Below, in pieces: positions 35,001-44,095 of a stretch of DNA of 64,000 nucleotides. The notes beneath the pieces are model-generated. The model saw only the letters and a program-made list of their open reading frames with translations, was not told the DNA's origin and searched no databases. Within the stretch, counting starts at the first letter, position 1. Every line of letters starts with the position of its first letter. The DNA comes from Schistosoma mansoni. Its lineage: Eukaryota > Platyhelminthes > Trematoda > Strigeidida > Schistosomatidae. Made by a program: the position numbers and the translations under genes. The stretch covers positions 58,091,943 to 58,155,942 of the forward strand of contig NC_031502.1 of NCBI RefSeq assembly GCF_000237925.1, given 5' to 3'.

Positions 35001-38000
35001 AATGCTCATCCATTAGGATAAGTTTGTATCACTGAGTAGGTTTGGGAATCATTAACTGGAACACATTATTACCCATTAAACCCTAAATTTCACATCACAT
35101 AATGTGAATACATCTGTTGCTCGTTAATCTGACTCCAACCTAAAAGAACGAATGGATATGCTATGAATACGAAATCGTCCACTTAACTACATATATTATT
35201 TAGACTAACCCTGTTTATGTGACGGTAGTAATAAGAAACCAAAGACAGGTTGTGTTGGATGAATTTATTTCAAGCATTCGTTTATCCATACAGACAATCA
35301 GAGAAACGAAGCTGAATAGGTAAGTGAATCAACTCGTCTCGATAAAGCGAGACACAATATTTATAGTCAGACAAAAATAAGTTACAGATATGTGATGAAT
35401 AGGGAAAGCAATAAACACACATACGTTCACATGAAAACAGTCAAGGTTAATAAGCGAATAATAAATAAGGTCAAAATGTGACTTAAGATTGAATAAACCG
35501 GAAGCTAGAATATGTAAGCTTGACATAATGCTAGACAATATACGTCATTACCCCTTAAACCTTACACCACATAACGTGTAACAACTGTATACTGTTTGGT
35601 CTGGGTACCAAGATGCTGATCCTAAATATCTACTACTGGAACCTCTAATACGTATTCATAATTAGCAGTGCAACACTGCAATATTAGAACCTGTATTTCC
35701 ACCTAACGCAATGATTGTTTTTATAGCACAGACTAGTGGTTAATTCTGATTAGCTTTCGAATATTTAAGAACATAACAACTACCCTTGTGTTGAATAATG
35801 AGTAACATCAACCGTAGTTTTCTGAGTTCATTTTTGACGTTTTATTTTGATATTCGGCGGACCTTCTAACTGAAGCAAAAACTAAAATGTCTTTCATATG
35901 TGTAGATAAAATGAAGTCAGAAAATCCCTATTTTACAAGATTCAGGGTGCATTTAACTTATCCCATTCAAAATACTCCCCATCTGTCATTTTATCTTATT
36001 TTTGATTGTTAAGAACAACTTCAGAAGTACTAACAAGTGATAATATTCAGCTTCTTTATCAGTTTGCATCTTTTTCATTGAAATTACATGGACAAACAAT
36101 TTCATCGGATTTTGTTCAGGGGATAGTAAAGCTCAAGAGACTCCATAGATTCAATGTTTTCATTGATACAGTAGCCCAACAATTGTCTTGAATCATTTTG
36201 CAATCTTCACTCTCTTAACTGAAACCCTCGATTCACATGAAAACGCTTATTACTTACTTCCTTACGCCTGTTACTCCTCCTGGAGCAGCATAGGCCGCAC
36301 ACTAGTATTCTCCGTTCAACTCTGTCCCAAATAATCCTTTCTAGTTGTTATTCATCCCTTTCATATCTGCTTCTATTTCCCGGCGTAATGTGTTCTTTGG
36401 CTTTCCTCGTTTCCGCTTCCCTTCACCTTTCCAAGTTAGGGATTGCCTCGTCATGAAGTTTGGTGATTTCTTCAATGTATGTCCTATCCACTTCCAACGT
36501 CTTTTACTAATTTCCTCTTCACATGGAAGCTGGTTTGTCCTCTCCCATAAAACCCTGTTGCTGATGGTAGCTAGCCAGTTAATGTTGAGTATTTTGCGCA
36601 CACAACTGTTTATAAATACTTGTACTTTATTGACGATGGTTGTAGTAGTTCTCCACGTTTCAGCTCCGTACAGTAGAACTGCCTTGACGTTCGTATTGAA
36701 GATTCTCACTTTGAAATTAGTTGATAGTTGTTTTGAGTTCCATATGTTCTTCAATTGTAGGAATGTTGTCTTTGCTTTTCCAATCCTCGCCTTTACATCT
36801 GCATCCGATCCTCCTTGTTCATCACTGATGCTTCCCAGGTACTTGAATGTTTCCACCTCTTCCAGAGTTTCTCCATCGAATGTGACTGGGTTGGTGTTCT
36901 CCGTGTTATATTTGAGGATGTTGCTTTTCCCTTTGTATATGTTGAGACCTATAGATGCAGAGGCTGCTACTACATTTGTTGTCTTCTTCTGTATTTGTTC
37001 TTGTGCATGAGATAGGAGGGCTAGACCAATTCATCTAACCTACTGAATCATTAATGTTACTTGTGAACTGTCTGTATACAATAAAAAAAAACGAATAATA
37101 TAATATGCTTCTTTCTAATTATTACTTAGAGAATTCTATATTCAAGAAGATATCATCAAATGATCTCATTAATGGAATTCCTATTCATTTGTCACTGTTA
37201 AATAACTTTGACATTCAACAAAATGAGCCAGCTCTTAATTCGAATATGAATTATTATGAAACTTTGTCGAATGAAATACAATCGGTCACTGATGATATAA
37301 GACACATGAATCTACTGAAACATCGAATGAATACATTAGATACTGTTGAATTACAATTATATGGTTTAATAAACTTTTCCAATAGATTTCAAAACTTTAT
37401 AACATATGATAATGATGAACAGAAGTTTGATCTTCATGGAAATGATCCAATCTTCCAGGTAAGAAATTGTATGTGTATTGTGTTGTCAATCCACTTAATA
37501 TGTATTCAGTTAATAGTTCAACGGATAGAATATGAGAAACTTTAAGTTAACCACTTTCATGTAAAACAGACATCGACTGCCAACATCGACGGCTAATCTA
37601 ATCCGTTGTCCCAGGTCCCGCTAACTAGAGGAAGAAGTCCAAGACGAAGTAGGAAAAAATATATTTTGTAAGCAACCGAAGTACAAGCAATCACACTAGG
37701 AAGAAATTAAACGTATTTATACAGTACAAAGTTGTCCTTAGGAAGCATTACAAAATAGTACACTAAAAAGATATAACGGACTAATAGCGTTTAAAATATT
37801 TCTAAGAGGGAAATACGACTCGAAGGTGAAAGGAGCGCTTCTGGCGCGAAAACAAGGAAATTCAAATTTTCAAAATAAAATTACAAAAATAAGTCATTTA
37901 CCAACTAAGTTCTGGGGATTTAACATCCTCAACACTTTAGCTATGAATCATTTATTGTTTTTCTAGACAACATTATCAGTACTTCTCTTCGAAGTATGTA

Positions 38001-39980
38001 ATAAGAATATTGTCTAAAAATGACAACAGAAACCGCCTAGATCAGATGACACAATACATCGAAAATCCTGTTCCTAGGCAATAGACCATCTTAGTCTTCT
38101 CAACATGAAAACAAAGAACTAGTTCGAGGTCCTATCCCTAATCTTTTGAAATGTATCGAATTCCTGCTTAGAAATTCAAATAAATCTTTTTGAGGGACAT
38201 CGGGTTGCAGTAAATTTCAAGACTTAACTATGGTAGAAACTTTGCTGACAAAGCAAGATTCTGCAATTGATTGGAAGAGAGAACTTCAGTAAATATTTTA
38301 ACTGACGTTCAAGAGTGTAGATAATGTTATTTATTATTATGAAAGCAATGCTAAGCTCCACTAATTCGATTAGATAGAAATTCGTTAACTATGGATTTCT
38401 TGAAGACTTTGACTTTACAAATAGCAAGTGATAAAGAATTCAGAGTGTATCTGAAATAGTTCAAAATACTTGCGGTTTCAAAGACTACTCCATTAAATAT
38501 AGAGAGAACAAAACAGGTACCTGAATTTCCACAGAAATATTTTCGTAATATACATACACTGAACTAGAGTAGTGCTAATGGTTTGACAGCTAAAGAAGAA
38601 TCATTCACTTACATCTTCAAATCTCCTACTTTATTTTTTTGAAGCCAGATGTATAAGATTGATGGAGTTTTGTTCTCTGAGGTGGATGGTTTAGTTGTGG
38701 AGCTTTCATTGTTCTTCTGAATATCATCAGCACAAACTTCAGATAGAAGTCGAAATCATCCACTGGAGCTAAAAATCTCCACAATCTCGACATGTGTGAG
38801 AACCAAAGCAAAAAACATTCAGCACATCATAATCATTTGGTACGAGAATCAACTATTAATAGATACATGATAATGTATACCATTTACTAAGTACATTTTC
38901 GTATAATCAGATTTGACGATCAAATATACTATCATAGAGGTGAAGTAAGGTGAAACAGAGTAGGAATCCTTGAATCATTGGATAAAAGATGAATGCCTTC
39001 ACTACTAGCCAACTGATGATTCCAACAGATAGAAAGAACCTTACTTCATGTGTGGTACGCATATTGTCTACTGACACAGAGTATCTCCTTGAACTAAATT
39101 ATAATAGCCAGCTCACTAGTAACTTCATTCAAGATCTTCCCAAAGTTCTGGTATGAAGTAATGACTAGTAGAGTTTAGAGATCTCAGATGTCAAGCAGTT
39201 ACCACCAATTGGATTAAATAGCCATTACGCTATATCACAAACTGATCGAATTTGATATTACAGGAGTGAATAGTCAAGAGTTAACTATATGAAGTAAAGA
39301 TGCTGGATCCATTTAATTTTTAATAACACCCAAACCGATATCAATCTCTGACGAATATGATTTACAATTTAAACTAACTTCCACCAAACAGATTGCAATA
39401 TGAATTTTATTCTATTATCATTTTATATGGTTGAGATCATGAGTCAATGGAAGCTAGACCACCATCGAAAACCTAAAAGCACTGAACGGCGGTTTCGTCC
39501 TATTATGGGACTCCTCAACAGTGCGCATCTACGATCCCGCCTAGCGAGATTCGAACCCACAAAACCCCCCTTCTGATATTGTCATTTTATTTCTTAATGT
39601 GTATTTTATGTTTTGGTTAATAGATGAAAGAAAATAAATTGAATATACAAGCAAAGCTTCATGAATTCGATGATTTGCCCATCATAAATGTGACCAATAC
39701 AACCAATCTATTTGAAAATACCAATTGTATTACTTTAACCAATATACAAACTACCGTAAATAATGAACAATCATCAAATTGTATTCTATCAGATTATCAA
39801 CAAGTCACATTACATCCTCCAGCAACAAAAACAACAACATTATACTCATCTCTTAGCAACAGTGTATGTAATGACAACTTCAATCATCAAACTCTTAGTA
39901 ACCCTACAAATAATTCTCAAGATGAAACAATCTATCCATTAATAAAATTTTCTGTTTCAAATATTCTTAACAAACATTGA
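29905..39980 (+). CDS. DM-domain (DMRT/doublesex-type) transcription factor, 5' part not found
   Basis: Four exons join in frame: 29905-30113 (phase 0 to 2), 33932-34227 (to 1), 37130-37458 (to 0), 39624-39980 (stop), giving 396 codons of coding sequence plus stop. The DM zinc module lies in the first visible exon: [20 protein letters not shown], then [20 protein letters not shown] and AQVALRRQQ across the splice. All the conserved Cys/His and the VMAxQVALRR helix are there. The remaining about 300 residues are N/S/T-rich without a recognised domain. DM proteins bind the DNA minor groove and direct sexual differentiation; schistosomes have separate sexes and a DM gene is reported to matter for female reproduction (known), but orthology here is not proven. 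No start codon was identified; an upstream exon is expected. Confidence 0.87.
30169..30455. mobile_element. MITE-like repeat D, copy 3, in DMRT intron
   Basis: Termini GTGAGACTATAATTTATGG and CCATAACTTATATTCTCAC form a 23-bp imperfect inverted repeat. The interior matches 10075-10355. The rest of this intron, 30456-32010, shows nothing further. Confidence 0.7.
32011..32047. repeat. (TA)n microsatellite
   Basis: About 37 bp of AT dinucleotides in the DMRT intron. Confidence 0.93.
32365..32497 (+). mobile_element. Mini LINE-B, second copy (5' leader with 3' AGTAAGTAA end)
   Basis: It matches the LINE-B leader (AGGAGGAGGGTTGGGCATGAGG region, CCATCTCATAGGAAAC). It ends AACGCTAACCAGTAAGTAA, joining straight to the LINE-B terminal repeat unit. 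Confidence 0.6.
33108..33155 (-). ncRNA. Hammerhead motif, G12 lost
   Basis: The minus strand has core CTGAAGA and triplet GTC, but AAAA replaces GAAA, the same change as at 1919-1922. Confidence 0.7.
33323..33368 (+). ncRNA. Hammerhead ribozyme, all core positions intact
   Basis: Core CTGAGGA (33329-33335), perfect five-pair stem II GTCCC/GGGAC, GAAA (33351-33354), short stem III (CAGCTG) and cleavage triplet GTC (33360-33362). Stem I has four pairs (ACTG/CAGT) then a mismatch. It is the best ribozyme candidate in the window. Confidence 0.78.
33790..33855 (-). mobile_element. RTE-like 3' tail scrap
   Basis: CAGTCAGTCAGTCACAACG and ATCAGTTCGAGTTGCCAT match the reversed tail of the RTE copies at 3060-3120 and 43600-43690. 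Confidence 0.55.
33932..34227 (+). CDS. DMRT exon 2 (visible)
   Basis: Acceptor TTTCTATCAAG|GCAACAA completes RQQ of the DM module. A basic patch ([18 protein letters not shown]) and an S/T/N-rich stretch follow, ending with donor ATTG|GTATGT. Confidence 0.85.
34264..34482 (+). mobile_element. Hammerhead SINE copy 11 (13-bp target duplication)
   Basis: TATAGTAATATGT flanks it at 34251-34263 and 34483-34495. Antisense tail arm, then a sense ribozyme, then the sense tail ending AACCCCCTTCTGA. It begins 37 bp after the DMRT exon-2 donor. Confidence 0.88.
34347..34392 (+). ncRNA. Hammerhead motif, core mutated
   Basis: The core reads TTGAGGA (C3 changed to T) and the triplet is TTC. Stems and GAAA are good. 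Confidence 0.7.
34555..34930 (+). mobile_element. Repeat E, copy 1 (inverted partner at 40878-41290)
   Basis: It starts near GATGAACCAATCAGAAATCG and carries CTAAACCCTTAATCGTAAAGG and GGCACTACATTTTATGG. The reverse complement of nearly the whole block is at 40878-41290. The GGACRAAC and AATGAGAAYCC blocks resemble repeat D. No ORF. Confidence 0.65.
36250..37020 (-). mobile_element. LINE-B 3' fragment in DMRT intron
   Basis: A 171-codon minus-strand open frame (36856-36341) encodes [59 protein letters not shown] and [18 protein letters not shown]. The frame continues 5' to about 37015 with substitutions. The plus-strand open frame over the same bases is only its shadow. Antisense to the DMRT gene. 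Confidence 0.85.
37130..37458 (+). CDS. DMRT exon 3 (visible)
   Basis: Acceptor ATTACTTAG|AG and donor TTCCAG|GTAAGA, phase 1 in and 0 out. 109 residues ([20 protein letters not shown] ... NDPIFQ), no domain recognised. It has the same AT-rich codon use as the flanking exons, and the frame is fixed by both neighbours. Confidence 0.75.
38625..38805 (-). mobile_element. Penelope-like terminal fragment in DMRT intron
   Basis: The minus strand reads GTGGATGATTTCGACT, GAAGTTTGTGCTGATGAT and CAATGAAAGCTCCACAAC, like the termini at 47700-47745 and 50240-50345. 37459-38624 and 38806-39413 have nothing else recognised. Confidence 0.68.
39427..39577 (+). mobile_element. Hammerhead SINE copy 12
   Basis: Flanked by ATTATCATTTTAT (39414-39426) and ATTGTCATTTTAT (39578-39590), one mismatch. 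Antisense tail, antisense ribozyme (39479-39524, core TTGAGGA, dead), B box, then only the last bases of the sense tail (AAAACCCCCCTTCTGA). It ends 34 bp before the last DMRT exon, so it sits next to the splice acceptor. Confidence 0.83.
39624..39980 (+). CDS. DMRT last exon and stop
   Basis: Acceptor TTTTGGTTAATAG|ATG, phase 0. 118 residues, N/T-rich, ending [10 protein letters not shown] and a stop. An AATAAA lies 77 bp downstream. Confidence 0.78.
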   Translation: MKENKLNIQAKLHEFDDLPIINVTNTTNLFENTNCITLTNIQTTVNNEQSSNCILSDYQQVTLHPPATKTTTLYSSLSNSVCNDNFNHQTLSNPTNNSQDETIYPLIKFSVSNILNKH

Positions 39981-40056
39981 GAAGTATATTATCATTCAAA
40001 TAACAATTATGACTTTAATACATTTTTCTTAAACCTTTAACAATGAAAAAAATTAT

Positions 40057-40062
40057 AATAAA
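40057..40062 (+). terminator. Poly(A) signal of the DMRT gene
   Basis: AATAAA, 77 bp after the stop codon and 15 bp before a chimeric SINE at 40077. Confidence 0.6.
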
Positions 40063-40076
40063 TTGATCAATTATGC

Positions 40077-40533
40077 TCAGAAGGGGGGTTTTGTGATTTT
40101 CTTAGGGGGCCACACCCCGAGCCTTTCACCTAAAGGTTTGATCCACAAGGCAGTGGAGCATCGTGAGGAAATGCAGTCCCATGATAACCGGTGATCAACG
40201 ATTGATTCATACGCTATTTTTCCCTCAGGATATTGGAGCCCATGTACACCATTGGTTTGAAATCAGGGTTTTCTAACTCACATAAGTGGACTCGCCGTGT
40301 CCACCAACCTGGTTAAAGCGCCGGATATTCGCTTTTTGTTCTCTCAATTTCGTAAACAACAGTAATGCCACGAGAAGGCAGTGAGTAGGAATTCCCTGGC
40401 AGAGGCTGCATACGCGTGGCCATGTGAGAGCATTTGGAGAGGGAGAGAGGACTCTCCCCACTCTCGGCAGTACCAGGGCATTTTGGGGGCTGAGTCAATT
40501 GAAGCTAGACGACCATAAAAAACCTGGAAGCAG
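40077..40533 (-). mobile_element. Chimeric element: hammerhead-SINE tail around SINE-like family C
   Basis: The fixed tail end (TCAGAAGGGGGGTTTTGTG, 40077-40095) and the tail arm (TGAGTCAATTGAAGCTAG..., 40491-40533) sandwich a reversed family-C copy (40096-40490). That copy lacks its A-rich tail, and about 35 bp of hammerhead-SINE tail is missing at the junction. It lies just past the DMRT poly(A) signal. Confidence 0.7.
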
Positions 40534-40877
40534 AATTTTAAATTTAAGTACCAAATAATATAGATTAGATAGCTATTCAACGAAACGGGAACACAGTATA
40601 GTATAGTGATGAGCTTAAAATAACTGCGACAAATTATCAGACTTCCTAGTTAATCAGAAAACAGATTTTATAAACGGAGAGTCTGTGGAAAATAAAGCAA
40701 TAATATTGTAAAGTGTTAATAAATTATGCAGAAGTAGCTAATCTATTAATGTTACCCTGACCATAAATTGAAAGAACAACAACATACAAACTTGCCCAAA
40801 TGGATGAGCATTGTTCATATTCTCGAATCCTTAAAAAGACAAACACATTTTGAAGATTATCCACATAGTTCCGAGTT

Positions 40878-41290
40878 ACCGATAGGATTCTCATCACGAA
40901 GTGACATTAACTTGAATCTCACAGTATTTCAAAGTCATAATAATCAATGAAATTCACTGAAAATTATGAGAGGTGATATCTGATTCGTTTGTCCATAAAA
41001 TGTAGTGCCATCAGGTTAAGGTTTCCTTTACGATTAAGGGTTTAGAGTTAGTATTTGAGAATAGTGTCGATTTTTCGATTATGTGTAGTGTGTAGGAACA
41101 CAATTAGACACTTGATAAATTAAACATAATCATTTCATTCTATGATGAGAGGTAATAATTTCTCGCTATTATTTCAAACGTTTTAACCAATGTCGAACAG
41201 ATTGTTTAATGGTTGACGTATGTGGTGTGTTGAATTTTGCGCACTAACCTAAACGTCAATTCCTCGATTTCTGATTGGGTCGTCCATGAA
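40878..41290 (-). mobile_element. Repeat E, copy 2 (inverted)
   Basis: Reverse complement of 34555-34930 with scattered substitutions (CCTTTACGATTAAGGGTTTAG, CGATTTCTGATTGGGTCG). Confidence 0.65.
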
Positions 41291-43190
41291 GCATACTTCT
41301 ACCGATGAAGTAACGTTTTGTATCCAAACATTCACAGTTCAAAATAACGCGGATACACTGTTTTCGTTCATAACTAGACCGTAAGTCAGTAGTCAGGATC
41401 AAAATTAGTGAAGGTAACTTTAAAAGACAGGATTTTGAGTAATCGTATGATAGTGTGGTTGCATAGTTGTTGATAATGCAAGAATGTATATCGAGTCAGT
41501 CTATCACAGTTTAAGTTGACCCAACGCGGAAGAAAATTGACAATATAAAAAGCACGCAAAATATTTTACTGTAGTGGAAAATTAGACATAATAAATAAAT
41601 GACCGAGAAATTATATAAAGCTCAAAACTTTAGGGTAATGCCAATCGATATCTCTAACCAGGGAATTTACATCTCCGGACATGGTCCAGATCAGCAGTTA
41701 ATAAATCCATTTAGATTTTTTTAATCTATTTGTATACCAGACAATGTCGGTCATTTGGACAGATTGCGGCTGAATATGCATAACATATACTCGAATTAGG
41801 TAGGTCAGGGAACGTTTATGGTCTCATTGATCCACCGAATATCTTTGCTCAGATATATAGAGTTTCAAGGTAGAAATAATAGTTATAGTATAATTGTTTT
41901 CCATATCATCAACATGACTCGTTACTGTGTGTACTGACTGACTAAATGAAGTTTTTAGCAGCCCGTTCCATAAAATCTATTACCTGTTTACAAGCTATCG
42001 TTTAATAACAAATTAACAGGATAACTGTTGTATCCCGAAGAGAATTATGAATGGTAACTTTTGAGAACCATTTATGGGCCAACATTATGCATAAATTTTT
42101 ATCTTATCATCGCTAAATAACTAAACCATTCATATTCATGTCCCCCTTATTATAAGCTTTATTCTGAACTATAAACTATTGTTATTTGATTTACCATTCC
42201 TGAATTATGCCCTGTCTATTATTCACTATCTCCCATATTCACAGCCACATTTAGCTAAATCTTGTACATATGTGGTACAATGCGGTCAGTTTGATTGGTA
42301 TATAAACTCAGTATGATTGAAATATAATGATTCATACCGCAGGGGCTGTTCTGAACTTAACTGGCTGGGCTAGGCAGAAGCAGAACCGATAAGTACTCAA
42401 GACTACTCGTATGATTTTCGTATGTCACTGTTCCAATCGATAATTCGTTGCTTTGTTGTCAATAAAAACTCAAGTTAGTTCGATTATATATCAATTATAC
42501 AATGATTATTAACTATAGAATTGTATTAACTGAGTAATTATGATACAATACAGAGTTACAGTGAATTAATTAATACAAGACAAAATACATTGAAAAACAC
42601 ACTGGGGGTTAATGGACGGAATCGAATATGAATAATACGACTAAATTGCTTTGAATGTTGACTGTAAGGAAATCACCTTAAAAATGATACGCAAATCTCA
42701 ATATTGATTTTCTTTTTCATCTGTTGTATTTGTGAATATCACCTCCACAATGTGATGAATGTGTCCAACGTAATAACTATTCTATAGTGTATACCTAGAT
42801 GATTTATAGCTATTAACTCATATCAGTAACGAAATTCCAGATGGATTACAGAAGTCTTAGTACGAACTGGTAAAAAATAGAATCCAAACATAACGGAAGT
42901 GATACATGTATCATTGATGAAATCAGATGGTCATTGTGATGAAATTGAGGATGTGAACTACAATATATAATTTAAACAACTTAAAATTATTCTGATAATC
43001 ATTCAACCTAGAAGTCCTAATTTCGATTCCAAATAATTCAGTGAGGTGCTTATAAATGAGAAACTTGAAGTTAGAAAGGAGCATATATAGAGCTACATTT
43101 TATTTTAGCTGGTTTTCTAGCTGACATTAAGTTGTATCTTAAAATGAATTTTCGAAGTTCAATATTAGGAATTCCAAAACTTACATGTAA
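41291..43190. other. Intergenic, nothing recognised
   Basis: About 1.9 kb between repeat E and an RTE fragment, AT-rich, no coding similarity seen. Confidence 0.45.
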
Positions 43191-43194
43191 CATG

Positions 43195-43690
43195 AGATGA
43201 GGTCATGAATCTTCATCGACTGAGATGGTTGGTCCACGTGTTACGTATGCTTGAACACCGATTACCACGACGCGATATGCTGACTAGTATTGGGGATGGT
43301 TGGAAGAAAGTTAGGGGCGGCCAAACCAAAACGTGACATCAGAGCTTGAAGTCACTAACTTCTGGTCTGAGCCGTGATGGGATCCGCGCGACTATCGTAA
43401 CCAATGGTTGGAGACTCTGTGTGACATGGCTCAGAATCGATCACAATGGCGTAGGTATATACACTCTTTATCTTCCCTTAATTCTTCAGATTAAAATTGC
43501 TTCATATCTGTCTTCCTTCCTATACTATATCCTTATATACAACCTTTCTTTTATATATTACCACCACTTAATTAACTACTTCTATGAAGCCGGTATTCAT
43601 CGTGTTGTGCTAACGAGGCATGGCAACTTGGACCAATGCATATATGTACCTGGTCCTACGTTGTAGCTGACTGACTGTCATGAGATGACT
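43195..43690 (+). mobile_element. RTE-like LINE 3' end fragment
   Basis: It encodes NLHRLRWLVHVLRMLEHRLP and RRDMLTSIGDGWKKVRGGQT, then the frame-broken C-terminus and the 3' tail (GGCAACTTGGACCAATGCAT). 5'-truncated, same family as 3060-5050. Confidence 0.8.
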
Positions 43691-43944
43691 GACAATATTG
43701 TCCAATCATTTAAGTTGAAGAGGATAGATTATATTAGGTGAAGTAGTCAAATAAACGTTAGTAGTCTAATGTATAGTTCACTGAATGAATCAACCCCTCT
43801 GATTATGAAAAACAAATATAGTGTATAGACATAGTGTTTAACAATTTACAAATTTGTATGACAAATAAGTCGATAGAAATGATTGAACACATAATACTAT
43901 TTACATAAGCTATTGATAGTTTTAAGAAAAGTTAGGGAAGTTTC

Positions 43945-44095
43945 TTAAGTTGAATTTACACTTTGTGGTACAAGTTTTTCTGTATAATGCTCTACAACTG
44001 CATCACATAATTGGTCTGCTATTTCTAGACTGATTCCAATCATATCTTCTTTCCAAGATGAACTTTCCATTCGGCGTATATCACGAATTAAATAA
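43945..44095 (-). CDS. TIPRL: TIPRL exon 4 and stop
   Basis: 151 nt, acceptor TTATCCAG|T. SYLIRDIRRMESSSWKED aligns with the YMLREYTSRESKISSL end of animal TIPRL; stop TAA at 43945-43947. Confidence 0.85.

Noticed and set aside
36345-37010. 221-codon plus-strand open frame
   Set aside because: It is the antisense shadow of the LINE-B C-terminal frame on the minus strand, which has clear family motifs.
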